Assembly (NCBI GenBank): GCA_021443515.1
Contig: JABUTT010000194.1
Location: 1 to 38,019 of the forward strand
Direction of reading: 5' to 3'
Source: Bacteroidales bacterium
GTDB taxonomy: Bacteria; Bacteroidota; Bacteroidia; Bacteroidales; UBA932
DNA length: 38,019 bases
The translations under genes were made by a program, and so were the position numbers. Positions 8,690 through 18,184 of the stretch are shown here, piece after piece (the first letter of the stretch is position 1; each line of letters opens with the position of its first letter). The notes beneath the pieces are model-generated. The model made no database searches. It was not told the DNA's origin and saw only the letters and a list, made by a program, of their open reading frames with translations.

Positions 8690-11145
8690 TATCTGAGAGT
8701 TACCTTGTATTGAGCCTGAAGCGATGAAAGGATTTTGTTCATGATGGAGTCAACTTCTGCGTCAGTAAGCGTCTTTTCTGCATCCTGAAGCACGAAACTG
8801 AGGGCATACTGCTTCTTGTCGCCCGGAATTTTATCTCCTCTGTAAACATCGAAGAGACCGACGCTCTTGACAACTTTCTTGCCCGCCTTTATGGCTGCAA
8901 TGCGAAGTTCGGAGTAAGTCACACTCTCATCCACGAGAAGGGCGAGGTCACGACGAACCTCAGGGAACTTAGGGAGTTCCTTGTACTTGACAGTAGTTCT
9001 CTTGAGCAATTTGTAAAGCACAGGCCAGGAAATCTCGGCTGCCACCACAGGTTGCTTGATACCGAATCTCTTGGCAAGTTTTGGAGCGATTGTGCCGAGG
9101 GTCACAACTACGTCGCCACTGCCCGGAAGAAGGTAAGAAAGACCTTCGGCAAATATATCTTCAGGAGCTGGTTGGGTCTGAAGAAGCTGGATGTCACTTC
9201 CCAGACGGCGCAGCAGGAGTTCGACATAGCCCTTGAGTATGTAGTAATTGCTCTTGCCGTCCTCTGCAGGCAGACGCCAGGACTTTTCCGACGGGCCGCA
9301 CAGGAAGAGGCTGAAGCAGGTATGCTCCTCGTATGAAGAGTGGTCGTTGATGTCCGAGTCCGGTTTTATGGCATAGACAGAACCGTATTCAAAGGTCTTG
9401 ATGAATGGAACCTGATGGTTGAGATTGTAGGCAATGACCTCGAGTCCGCTAAAAATCAGGCTCTGGCGCATAACATTGAGGTCGCTTGAGAGAGGATTGA
9501 GAATTTTCACGCACTTCTCGGCAGGAAAAGCCTTGCAATCGGTGTAGTAGTCGCCCTTTGTGAGGGAATTGTTCATCGTTTCGTTGAAGCCGTTTGAAGC
9601 GAGGAAGTCCGAAATGATGTTGCGCACATATTCAGGCTCGGGCTTTTCGCTCGGAGTGGCATTCAGACTGGTGTGAACCGCTGAAGGAAGTTCTATGTTG
9701 TTGTAGCCGTAGATACGTAGGATTTCCTCGACCACATCACACTCCCTATATACGTCAATCATATAGGAAGGTGCGGCCACAACTGCCCCTGTTGCAGTTC
9801 TTGAGATGAACTCGTACTGAAGGTAAGTGAGAATTTTCTCTATCACATCGTGACCGATTTTCTTTCCAATGAAGGCCTCAATGCGGTCGTAATCAAGTTC
9901 AATTGTCTTCTTTGAAGGTGCATCCGGAGCATAGGCTTTTTCAAAAGAGCCGACTACCTTTGCGCCTGCATATTCCTGCATAAGAATGGCTGCACGCTTG
10001 CCTGCCCATTCGGTGACGAGTGGGTCTGCCCCCCTTTCGTAGCGGAAGGAAGCGTCAGTCTTAAGGGTGTGGAGTTTCGATGTCTTGCGAATGGTCACAG
10101 GATTGAAATATGCGCTCTCGAGGAAAATCTCGGTCGAAGCCTCGGTTGTTCCGCTCTCAAGTCCTCCGAAAACGCCTGCAAGACACATCGGCGCTTCGGC
10201 ATTGGCAATCACAAGGTCGGTGTCGTAGAGTTTTCTTGCAACGCCGTCGAGAGTAGTGAATGGTTCATCTTTAACCGCCCTTCTGACTATAACCTTGCCT
10301 CCCTTTACCTTCGATGCATCGAAAGCGTGGAGCGGCTGACCGATTTCAAAGAGAACGAAATTGGTGATATCGACTATGTTGTTGATAGGCTTGTGACCTA
10401 TGGCCTGAAGTCTTTTTGCGATGAAATCAGGCGAAGGGCCGACTTTAACGTCCTTAAGTGTTATGCCGCTGTAACGTGGAGCGTCAGCAGGCGCGAGAAC
10501 CTCAATAGGCATAGCCTTGCCCGCTCCCTCTTTGAAGGCATCGACAGAAGGGATGTTCAGCGAACAAGGTATGTCGCGAAGTTTCAGATAGGCATAGAGG
10601 TCGCGGGCAACACCGATGTGTGAGGCCGCATCCACGCGGTTGGCTGTAAGTCCGATTTCAATTATGTAATCCTCGGCAAGATGGAGATAATCCTTTGCCG
10701 CAGTGCCAGGCACAGCATCGGGTGAAAGCACCATAATTCCTGCATGGTCCGTGCCTATGCCGAGCTCATCCTCCGCGCATATCATTCCGTTTGATTCGAC
10801 GCCACGGATTTTTGAGACCTTGATTTTGAAGTCTTCGCCAAGCACAGTTCCGACAGTTGCAAGAAGCACTTTCTGTCCTGCAGCCACATTCGGAGCGCCA
10901 CAAACGACCTGAAGAGGCTCGCCACTGCCTGTGTTAAGTTTGGTTACGTGGAGGTGGTCTGAGTCAGGATGTTCGACACATTCGAGAACCTCGGCTACAA
11001 TTACGCCTTTGAGGCCACCCGGAATTTCCTCGGTTTTCTCGAGTGAATCCACTTCAAGACCGATGGAAGTAAGAGCAGCACATACCTGCTCGGGAGTAAG
11101 ATCACAGCTGATATAATCTTTCAGCCAATTGTAAGAAATGGTCAT
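8689..11145 (-). CDS. pheT: Phenylalanine--tRNA ligase beta subunit
   Basis: MTISYNWLKDYI N-terminus, EMAP-like tRNA-binding domain, PRYSGITLKDVKVGPSP, C-terminal anticodon-binding KYKELPKFPEVRRDLALLVDE. Confidence 0.97.
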   Translation of the reverse strand: MTISYNWLKDYISCDLTPEQVCAALTSIGLEVDSLEKTEEIPGGLKGVIVAEVLECVEHPDSDHLHVTKLNTGSGEPLQVVCGAPNVAAGQKVLLATVGTVLGEDFKIKVSKIRGVESNGMICAEDELGIGTDHAGIMVLSPDAVPGTAAKDYLHLAEDYIIEIGLTANRVDAASHIGVARDLYAYLKLRDIPCSLNIPSVDAFKEGAGKAMPIEVLAPADAPRYSGITLKDVKVGPSPDFIAKRLQAIGHKPINNIVDITNFVLFEIGQPLHAFDASKVKGGKVIVRRAVKDEPFTTLDGVARKLYDTDLVIANAEAPMCLAGVFGGLESGTTEASTEIFLESAYFNPVTIRKTSKLHTLKTDASFRYERGADPLVTEWAGKRAAILMQEYAGAKVVGSFEKAYAPDAPSKKTIELDYDRIEAFIGKKIGHDVIEKILTYLQYEFISRTATGAVVAAPSYMIDVYRECDVVEEILRIYGYNNIELPSAVHTSLNATPSEKPEPEYVRNIISDFLASNGFNETMNNSLTKGDYYTDCKAFPAEKCVKILNPLSSDLNVMRQSLIFSGLEVIAYNLNHQVPFIKTFEYGSVYAIKPDSDINDHSSYEEHTCFSLFLCGPSEKSWRLPAEDGKSNYYILKGYVELLLRRLGSDIQLLQTQPAPEDIFAEGLSYLLPGSGDVVVTLGTIAPKLAKRFGIKQPVVAAEISWPVLYKLLKRTTVKYKELPKFPEVRRDLALLVDESVTYSELRIAAIKAGKKVVKSVGLFDVYRGDKIPGDKKQYALSFVLQDAEKTLTDAEVDSIMNKILSSLQAQYKVTLR

Positions 11146-12071
11146 GATTCCAAATCCTCTTTGTTAAACAAATTATCTATATACTCTTTTTTGTCAAATA
11201 CTTTCAAATCATCGACACCCTCACCGATTCCTATGTAGCGGATAGGTATCCTGAACTGATCCACTATACCTATCACCACGCCGCCTTTTGCGCTTCCGTC
11301 AAGTTTCGTGACAGCAAGGGAAGTGACATCAGTTGCCTTTGAAAACTCGGTTGCCTGACGAAAGGCATTCTGGCCTGTAGAGCCGTCAAGCACGAGAAGA
11401 ACTTCGTGTGGGGCCTCCGGAACAACCCTGCGCATCACGTTGCGTATCTTGGTGAGTTCGTTCATCAAATCCACACGGTTATGGAGCCTGCCCGCCGTGT
11501 CGATAAGCACGACATCCGCCTTTCTTGCAACAGCCGCGCTAACCGTGTCAAATGCCACTGAAGCAGGATCCGAGCCCATCTTGTGGGAGATGATGTCCGC
11601 TCCGCTGCGTTCAGCCCATATTGAAAGTTGGTCTATCGCTGCGGCACGGAATGTATCTGCAGCGCCTATAACCACTTTTTTGCCCTGAGAAGCAAATTTT
11701 GAAGCAAGTTTTCCTATGGTGGTAGTCTTGCCCACGCCATTCACTCCGACGACCATAATCACGTATGGTTTTGCCGTAAGTTCATAGCCCACAGGCACCT
11801 GACAGTCATCTATCTCGAGAAGTTTTCCTATCTCATCGTGAAGAAGTTCGATAAGTTCGTCAAGGTTTATGTACTTGTCTCTCTCGACTCTGTCCTCAAG
11901 GTTTTCTATTATTTTTAGAGTGGTTTCAACTCCCATATCGGTTGAAATTAGAGCCTCTTCAATGGCGTCGAGAGTCTCTTCATCGACTACGCTCTTAGCC
12001 ACAAAAGCCCTGGAAAGTTTCTCGAAGAAACTCCTCTTGGTCTGTTGAACACCTTTATCGAATAATCCCAT
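11142..12071 (-). CDS. ftsY: Signal recognition particle receptor FtsY
   Basis: GVNGVGKTTTIGKLA, DTFRAAAIDQL, DTAGRLHN, TKLDGSAKGG. Confidence 0.97.
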   Translation of the reverse strand: MGLFDKGVQQTKRSFFEKLSRAFVAKSVVDEETLDAIEEALISTDMGVETTLKIIENLEDRVERDKYINLDELIELLHDEIGKLLEIDDCQVPVGYELTAKPYVIMVVGVNGVGKTTTIGKLASKFASQGKKVVIGAADTFRAAAIDQLSIWAERSGADIISHKMGSDPASVAFDTVSAAVARKADVVLIDTAGRLHNRVDLMNELTKIRNVMRRVVPEAPHEVLLVLDGSTGQNAFRQATEFSKATDVTSLAVTKLDGSAKGGVVIGIVDQFRIPIRYIGIGEGVDDLKVFDKKEYIDNLFNKEDLES

Positions 12072-12808
12072 TAGTTGAATTTATTGCGTTTAAGTACGAA
12101 ATTGCTTCCGAGATACTTTGTACGTACATCAGGGTCGGCAGCGAGTTCCTCCGGAGTGCCCGCCACAAGGATGTTGCCCTCGTAAAGCAGGTAGGCGCGG
12201 TCGATGATGGCAAGGGTCTCACCCACATTGTGGTCGGTGATGATGATACCGATGTTCTTGTATTTCAATTGGGCGATAATTCTCTGAATATCCTCCACCG
12301 CAATAGGGTCAACGCCTGCGAAAGGCTCATCGAGGAGGATGAACTTAGGGTCGATGGCAAGAGCGCGCGCAATCTCGCAACGACGGCGTTCTCCACCGGA
12401 AAGCTGGATGCCGAGACTCTTGCGCACCTTGTGGAGGTTGAACTCGTCAATCAGGCTTTCAAGACGCTCCTGACGCTCCTGCTTCGGGAAGTTTGCCATT
12501 TCCATAACGGAAAGAATGTTGTCTTCGACACTCATTTTCCTGAAAACGGATGCCTCCTGTGCAAGATAACCCACACCCTTCTGCGCCCTCTTGTACATAG
12601 GGAGGTCGGTAAGTTCTTCATCGTCAAGGAAAATTTTGCCGGCATTCTGCTTGATTAGGCCGGTTATCATATAGAAGGAAGTGGTTTTGCCTGCTCCGTT
12701 AGGACCGAGGAAGCCCACGATTTCCCCCTGTTCGACTTCCATCGAAACACCTTTTACGACTGTTCTGACGCCGTATTTCTTAACGAGGTTTTCGCAACGC
12801 AGTTTCAT
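12071..12808 (-). CDS. lptB: LPS export ABC transporter ATP-binding protein
   Basis: Walker [15 protein letters not shown], signature [31 protein letters not shown]. Confidence 0.95.
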   Translation of the reverse strand: MKLRCENLVKKYGVRTVVKGVSMEVEQGEIVGFLGPNGAGKTTSFYMITGLIKQNAGKIFLDDEELTDLPMYKRAQKGVGYLAQEASVFRKMSVEDNILSVMEMANFPKQERQERLESLIDEFNLHKVRKSLGIQLSGGERRRCEIARALAIDPKFILLDEPFAGVDPIAVEDIQRIIAQLKYKNIGIIITDHNVGETLAIIDRAYLLYEGNILVAGTPEELAADPDVRTKYLGSNFVLKRNKFN

Positions 12809-14571
12809 TATACCGTAAGTTCTAATTCATTAATTGCATATACCAGATTCTCGTTTTCTTTTGCCATGACCCTCGCCTGGTCGGAAGGCATATAGTGAAC
12901 CTCCTTCACCTCAATAGGATTCACTCCTATTTCGAATGATATCTTGAAGAATTTCAAGCTCTGACGGAAGGAATAAGTGAGTTCTTCAAGTACCTTGTCA
13001 ATTATCCAATCCTTCACGTTCTGGGCAGAAACATTAAAGTGGAACTTTATCTCTCCGTTATCAAGATGCTCGATGGATGTGGATGTTGAAGACAGGGATG
13101 CATACAGACGTGGCTTGGTCACCTCATATTGGGACACAAGAATGTGCCATGAAGCATTGATGTCTTCATCTGAAGGAATTTTTCCCTCCTCCGCCTGCGC
13201 TGCCTCCATTTGTTTTGCGGTTTCATCTATGGCCGTCTCAAGGAAAGACCTTGCCGCAGCCCTCTCCGCCCTGGTCTTGCGAACAGTTTCCGCAGGGGCT
13301 GACTCTGCTACCGGTGCAGGTTGAGGGGTCGGAGCAACAGGAGGTACTGCAACCGCCTGAGGTTCTGTTGCTGACGATGCCGGAGCCACCTGCTGAGGTG
13401 CCGAAGCGGCAGGTGCTGATGCAACAGGTGCCGCTGCAACCTGAGCTTGAGACGCCGCTGCCACCTGTCCTGCCGGGGCTTTTTCTATGAAACTGAGTTT
13501 CATGAGCGACATCTCGATATGAAGACGCTGATTGACTGCCGTGCGATAGCCCGCCTCACAAGCCGTAGTTATATCCATAGCCTTGTAGATAAATGCCAGA
13601 GAGCATTTTGAAGCCTGCTGAGCATATCTGCTTTTTATGGATTCGGGAACCTCGACAAGATTATCCGCGCCACCGACCTTCACGAGGGCAAGGTCCCTCA
13701 AATGACTCGTGATTGCATTAACAAATGCAAGGGAATTGTAGCCTTTTGATATTATCTCATCAAAACGTTTGAACACCGACACGAAGTCCCCTTTGAGAAA
13801 ATCGTCTATGGAATCGAAAGTGTAATCGTAATCTATGACATTGAGATTCTCGACAACATTCTTGTAGTGGATATCCGTGCCGCAGAATGCAACGCACTGG
13901 TCGAATATCGTAAGCGCATCCCTCATTGCTCCGTCTGCCTTTTGGGCTATTACGTGAAGGCTTTCCTCGTCAATCCTCACCCCTTCCTTAGAGGCAATCC
14001 CGCGAATGTTGGTCATTATATCCTCAATCTTTATCCTGTTGAAGTCGTAAGTCTGACAGCGGGAGAGAATGGTTGGAAGTATCTTGTGCTTTTCGGTTGT
14101 GGCAAGAATAAATATTGCGTGTGCAGGCGGTTCTTCAAGTGTCTTGAGGAAGGCATTGAAAGCAGCCTGCGACAACATGTGGACCTCGTCTATGATATAC
14201 ACGCTGTAGCGTCCGACCTGCGGAGGTATCATCACCTGCTCCATGAGGCTCTTGATGTCCTCCACGGAGTTGTTGGAAGCGGCATCAAGTTCATATATGC
14301 AATATGAGCGGTTTTCGGCAAAACTCCTGCAACTTTCGCACTCTCCGCAAGGCTCGAGATTCTCCTTTGGAGACGAGCAGTTTATCATCTTTGCAAAGAT
14401 TCGTGCGGTAGTGGTCTTGCCCACACCTCTCGGGCCGCAGAAAAGATAGGCGTGTGAGAGTTGGTTGCGAGCTATTGAGTTGCGCAAAGTCTGTGCAATG
14501 GTATCCTGGCCGAGAAGCGTCTCGAAGTTCTCCGGGCGATATTTTCTTGCTGATACGATATACTGGTCCAT
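12808..14571 (-). CDS. dnaX: DNA polymerase III subunit gamma/tau
   Basis: [23 protein letters not shown]...[19 protein letters not shown]; zinc module C...CGECESC; Ala/Pro-rich linker. Confidence 0.96.
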   Translation of the reverse strand: MDQYIVSARKYRPENFETLLGQDTIAQTLRNSIARNQLSHAYLFCGPRGVGKTTTARIFAKMINCSSPKENLEPCGECESCRSFAENRSYCIYELDAASNNSVEDIKSLMEQVMIPPQVGRYSVYIIDEVHMLSQAAFNAFLKTLEEPPAHAIFILATTEKHKILPTILSRCQTYDFNRIKIEDIMTNIRGIASKEGVRIDEESLHVIAQKADGAMRDALTIFDQCVAFCGTDIHYKNVVENLNVIDYDYTFDSIDDFLKGDFVSVFKRFDEIISKGYNSLAFVNAITSHLRDLALVKVGGADNLVEVPESIKSRYAQQASKCSLAFIYKAMDITTACEAGYRTAVNQRLHIEMSLMKLSFIEKAPAGQVAAASQAQVAAAPVASAPAASAPQQVAPASSATEPQAVAVPPVAPTPQPAPVAESAPAETVRKTRAERAAARSFLETAIDETAKQMEAAQAEEGKIPSDEDINASWHILVSQYEVTKPRLYASLSSTSTSIEHLDNGEIKFHFNVSAQNVKDWIIDKVLEELTYSFRQSLKFFKISFEIGVNPIEVKEVHYMPSDQARVMAKENENLVYAINELELTV

Positions 14572-14588
14572 AATAACAATTAAACCTA

Positions 14589-14619
14589 CAAATATAACAA
14601 TATTTGTCGATTATTGCAA
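14589..14619 (-). promoter_or_regulatory. Bacteroidetes-type promoter for dnaX operon
   Basis: Minus strand TTG-N20-TATATTTG (caaatata at 14589-14596, caa at 14617-14619), just upstream of the dnaX ATG (14571). Confidence 0.6.
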
Positions 14620-15348
14620 TGATGAAAGGATGGAGTATATCTGCAGGTAATATTCTTTCTTTGCATGGGCGTTGAAACCAGCGACGGCTTCCATGGATTC
14701 TTCGGCCGCTGAGACCTTCAAAGGAGCAAGAGACATGGCGCCACCACCTATGCCGGTAAAGTAAAGTCCGGAAATTATGGAATAGGTCGCAACACCTATG
14801 ACAAGAAGTTCACACACAAGATGTTCAACTCCCTTGAGAGGCTCTCCCGAGTAGAAATGGCCGCAGCCCGGAATTATAGAAAGAAGCATTGCGGCGATTT
14901 CGCTTCTCTGACGCAGTTTTGTATTTGAGAGTATGGTTTGGATTGTGTTGGATTCCATCTCGGGTATGATGCCAAGTGACATAGCCTCAGAGAGTTGCGC
15001 TTCGAATTCCTCATATTGTCCGGAAAGATAGCCATAGCAGAGTTTTGATATCGTCAGGGCCTTTCTGTCTCTTTCGGACAGCCCGAACATAGGAGCCCTT
15101 TTTAGCGTTTCGTAAGCCTCCTTGTTCTTGCCTTCTTTGGAATAGCACTCACTCTTTCCGAGTATGGCGACAATGCTTTCCTCGGGGGTCGGGTTATCCC
15201 ACAATGCACGCTCAAACACAGCGGCGGCTACACCCCACTGACCCGCTCCCATCAAGGCATCCGCCCTAATGAGCCACTCCCTCGTTGAGCCGAAACTAAT
15301 TGAAGATATCGTGCAGAGGAATATGGATATTAAAAAGAATCGTCGCAT
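14611..15348 (-). CDS. TPR-containing membrane protein with PGxGxxYxG motif (DUF5683-like)
   Basis: Signal-like N-terminus, TPR-like helices, then AAMLLSIIPGCGHFYSGEPLKGVEHLVCELLVIGVATYSII. Confidence 0.65.
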   Translation of the reverse strand: MRRFFLISIFLCTISSISFGSTREWLIRADALMGAGQWGVAAAVFERALWDNPTPEESIVAILGKSECYSKEGKNKEAYETLKRAPMFGLSERDRKALTISKLCYGYLSGQYEEFEAQLSEAMSLGIIPEMESNTIQTILSNTKLRQRSEIAAMLLSIIPGCGHFYSGEPLKGVEHLVCELLVIGVATYSIISGLYFTGIGGGAMSLAPLKVSAAEESMEAVAGFNAHAKKEYYLQIYSILSSLQ

Positions 15349-16327
15349 TGTGTGATTCGTTTATAGCCGTGTCAATTACCGACACGGAAACATAACTTCC
15401 GTATATGTTGCCTATGTAAAAAAGGCCTGTGAGTGTTGCGAGAACTATTGTTCTCCAGTCGCCGCCTCCCCTTTTAATCCAACTTTCCGCCGTAAATCCG
15501 GCAGTTGTTCCGACTATGAGAAATGAAGACAGGCCGCTCAAAAAATCCCCTGCATACATCTTTCCCGAGCCGGGAATTATCGCCGACATTATGGCCGCGC
15601 CCACTGGAGATTTCTTCTTGTATTTAAGTTTTGCGTCATATATAGTCTCAAGAGACTTCTCATACTCCCCGAGTTCCTTATGAGTAAAGTCCGAGGAGGC
15701 GTTTTTATAGCCCTCCAAATCATTCTCGAGCAGACAGAGACCGGCTTCCTGAAGACTCTGCAATTCGACAAGTTCACTCGGAGCACGGAGAGGTTTCAAT
15801 GCCTCACGAGCCTCCTGCGTCCTTCCGAGAGTGGCAAGCGAAGCTGCGCTGTACAGTATGCTCGGGGCGTAGATTGGAGAGAGTTCGGGGACTTTTGAGA
15901 ACCAGGTTATTGCGGTGTCGAGTTGGAGCACGCTATAAGCGGCAAAACCTTTCAGAAACGAAAGAGTGTCGCTCGGAGAATACAGGTTTTCGGCAAAAAG
16001 AAGGTTCACCGCATCAGCCTTCAAGTCACTCCTAACGAGGTATTTCACGAAATTGAAATCCTCTGAAGCAGACATTGTTCCGTAATTTTCCATATCCGAC
16101 GGAACTAACGCACAGGTCGGGATAGGGTAAATCGGGTCGAAGGAAATCTTCGTTCTGTTATGTGTCATTATGACTCCACGAGAAGCGATTCTGTTCGTGG
16201 ACATTGTGTAGTCAAAGAGAGAAAATGGTCCCCTTATCGATGGGTAAGGCTTTTGAGCAGAGAGCGACAAACAAAGAAAGACCGTCATTGCGGCGGTTAT
16301 TATTCTTTTATGTTCTCCCGTCCTCAT
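15296..16327 (-). CDS. TPR-containing membrane protein with PGxGxxYxG motif, distant paralogue of neighbour
   Basis: Repeat-rich helical N-terminus, then AAIMSAIIPGSGKMYAGDFLSGLSSFLIVGTTAGFTAESW...YIGNIYGSYVSVSVIDTAIN. Overlaps the downstream gene start by 53 bp. Confidence 0.65.
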   Translation of the reverse strand: MRTGEHKRIITAAMTVFLCLSLSAQKPYPSIRGPFSLFDYTMSTNRIASRGVIMTHNRTKISFDPIYPIPTCALVPSDMENYGTMSASEDFNFVKYLVRSDLKADAVNLLFAENLYSPSDTLSFLKGFAAYSVLQLDTAITWFSKVPELSPIYAPSILYSAASLATLGRTQEAREALKPLRAPSELVELQSLQEAGLCLLENDLEGYKNASSDFTHKELGEYEKSLETIYDAKLKYKKKSPVGAAIMSAIIPGSGKMYAGDFLSGLSSFLIVGTTAGFTAESWIKRGGGDWRTIVLATLTGLFYIGNIYGSYVSVSVIDTAINESHNATILFNIHIPLHDIFN

Positions 16328-17092
16328 CTATTTTTTGGAATTCTTCAACGCTTTTTGAATCTCTTTGATGTCTATAGGCTTGGCATCAGCGGGAACCACA
16401 AAATCAAACTCCGGAGCAGGCTCGTTCACCTTGATGTTCGAATACAGGTCCAGACGCACCGTAGAGTCACCCTTTTCCATAAAATAGGTAATTTCCGTCA
16501 CCCTCCTCGGGAAAATGAAATTGCCTGTCGCCTCATAGTTTGAGAGGTAGGTTTTTGTAAGCACCCTGCCCTTTTTATCGTAGTAGATTGCGCAGATTGG
16601 CAGGTAATCCTTGTACACAACCTCTACTTTGGCGCATTTGTTTGAGGATATTTTTGAAATGAAGGTCCTCTTAAGGTAGCCATCCTCCTTCTTTGAATCC
16701 GAAATCACGAATTCATATTGCGAAATCCCGAGATCCTCACCCATACCGTTGGCAAAAATGTAGAGAAGTTCATCCTTTGCCTCCATTATGCCCTGAACAT
16801 CGTTCAAGACCTCATTCGTCGCAGGAGAATACAGTTTTACCACACCGAGGCGGGACACGAGAAAATACATATCCGCATCATCATAATAAGAATGTACCAC
16901 AAGGCTTCCATCCGACTTGCAGAACACGTCTTTTTTGGATATGGTTTTCTTTCCCTTGGCAAGGACCTTGGATTCCACCGAGGCACTCACCTGTCTTTGA
17001 GCGGAACACAGGCTCTCGCTCAAGAAAAACAACGCTATAAGAAAAAACAAAGGGCGGACAATTAAGGCCGCCCTTATTCTGTTATCAGTCAT
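16328..17092 (-). CDS. LolA-like outer-membrane lipoprotein carrier-type protein
   Basis: N-terminal hydrophobic segment; GYLKRTFISKISSNKCAKVEVVYKDYLPICAIYYDKKGRVLTKTYLSNY...PRRVTEITYFMEKGDSTVRLDLYSNIKVNEPAPEFDFVVP resembles LolA/LolA-like C-terminal sheet patterns. Confidence 0.55.
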   Translation of the reverse strand: MTDNRIRAALIVRPLFFLIALFFLSESLCSAQRQVSASVESKVLAKGKKTISKKDVFCKSDGSLVVHSYYDDADMYFLVSRLGVVKLYSPATNEVLNDVQGIMEAKDELLYIFANGMGEDLGISQYEFVISDSKKEDGYLKRTFISKISSNKCAKVEVVYKDYLPICAIYYDKKGRVLTKTYLSNYEATGNFIFPRRVTEITYFMEKGDSTVRLDLYSNIKVNEPAPEFDFVVPADAKPIDIKEIQKALKNSKK

Positions 17093-17095
17093 GGA

Positions 17096-17479
17096 TTAAG
17101 CCCACATGATGAATTTAGGGTTTCCCATATACTTTGAACCGCCACCCTGAGCAATGTCAATGATGTACATGATAAGGTCAACGAGCGGAATGATACCGAA
17201 GATACCACCGACTGTAAGGATGTACCAAAGGATGTTAAGGTTGTTTGTACCGAGAACAACACGATGGATAGCAGCCCATCCAAGGAAAATGTTGCAAATG
17301 ATAGTAACCACCTTTCTTCCTGTTGCATCAAGTGCAGGAAGTGCTGCAGGAGCCTCTACAACGAGTTCTGCCTCCTCAAAAAGAGAGTCAATTGAAGCAT
17401 CGTTAACCTCATAAGAAGCAGCGTTGGCTGCGAATGAGAATGCTGCCAGCGAAACGATAAATGTAATAAACTTTTTCAT
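17096..17479 (-). CDS. TM2-domain-like membrane protein with signal peptide
   Basis: MKKFITFIVSLAAFSFAANA; two TM segments with IFLGWAAIHRVVLGTNN...GGIFGIIPLVDLIMYI, a TM2-like layout. Confidence 0.7.
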   Translation of the reverse strand: MKKFITFIVSLAAFSFAANAASYEVNDASIDSLFEEAELVVEAPAALPALDATGRKVVTIICNIFLGWAAIHRVVLGTNNLNILWYILTVGGIFGIIPLVDLIMYIIDIAQGGGSKYMGNPKFIMWA

Positions 17480-17506
17480 TATAGTCTTTGTAATTTTAAA
17501 AACACG

Positions 17507-17536
17507 CAAAGTTATAACATTTTTGATACCTGACAA
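17507..17536 (-). promoter_or_regulatory. Bacteroidetes-type promoter for TM2/LolA-like operon
   Basis: Minus strand TTG-N19-TAACTTTG (caaagtta at 17507-17514, caa at 17534-17536), upstream of ATG at 17479. Confidence 0.6.
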
Positions 17537-17557
17537 TAATATTTGGATGTTTTTTTA

Positions 17558-18181
17558 TCAAAGTTTGGTAATCAGATACAGGCCGTCACGCAAAGGCAAA
17601 AGTTCCGCTTTGACTCTCGCGTCATTCTCCACAAGGGCATTGAAATTCTTGATTCCTTTTGTCTGAGGGTCGAGTTTCGAGTTCGGATCCAGGGCTTTTC
17701 CCGACCAGAGAACATTGTCCGCCACTATCATTCCACCCTGCCTCAAAAGAGGAAGCACAGCCGTATAATAATCAGTGTAATATCTCTTGTTGGCATCTAT
17801 ATAAACGAGGTCGTATAAAGGCTGCAAACCATTGTCAATACGCAACTTGAGTTCGGGGATCAGTTTCATTGCATCGCCTATGCTAAGATTGATCTGAGAG
17901 TTCACTCCGGCTCGCTTCCAACCCTCTAAAATAAGGTCGGTGAGTTCGTCATTTATCTCGAGGGAGTCCAGTCTCACATCAGGCGAAGCGGAGGCTAAAC
18001 AGATGGAACTGTAACCGGTAAAAACGCCTATCTCAAGTATGTTCCTGTATCCGTTTTTTTGTATAATAGCCGAGAGAAGTTCCCCTACTTCAGCGCCGCA
18101 AAGCATCCTCGCATGATTGGTGCGTATATGCGTCTGACGGGTAAGCCAGTAAAGCGTTTCTGATATTTGGGGACTGAACAT
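17558..18181 (-). CDS. SAM-dependent O-methyltransferase (class I, caffeoyl-CoA OMT-like)
   Basis: NILEIGVFTGYSSICLA; LYDLVYIDANKRYYTDYYTAVLPLLRQGGMIVADNVLWSGK. Confidence 0.92.
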   Translation of the reverse strand: MFSPQISETLYWLTRQTHIRTNHARMLCGAEVGELLSAIIQKNGYRNILEIGVFTGYSSICLASASPDVRLDSLEINDELTDLILEGWKRAGVNSQINLSIGDAMKLIPELKLRIDNGLQPLYDLVYIDANKRYYTDYYTAVLPLLRQGGMIVADNVLWSGKALDPNSKLDPQTKGIKNFNALVENDARVKAELLPLRDGLYLITKL

Positions 18182-18184
18182 CGG

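Noticed and set aside
12808-14571. Programmed frameshift site in dnaX for a gamma product
   Set aside because: No convincing slippery A-AAA-AAG-type heptamer was noticed; not asserted without a systematic scan.
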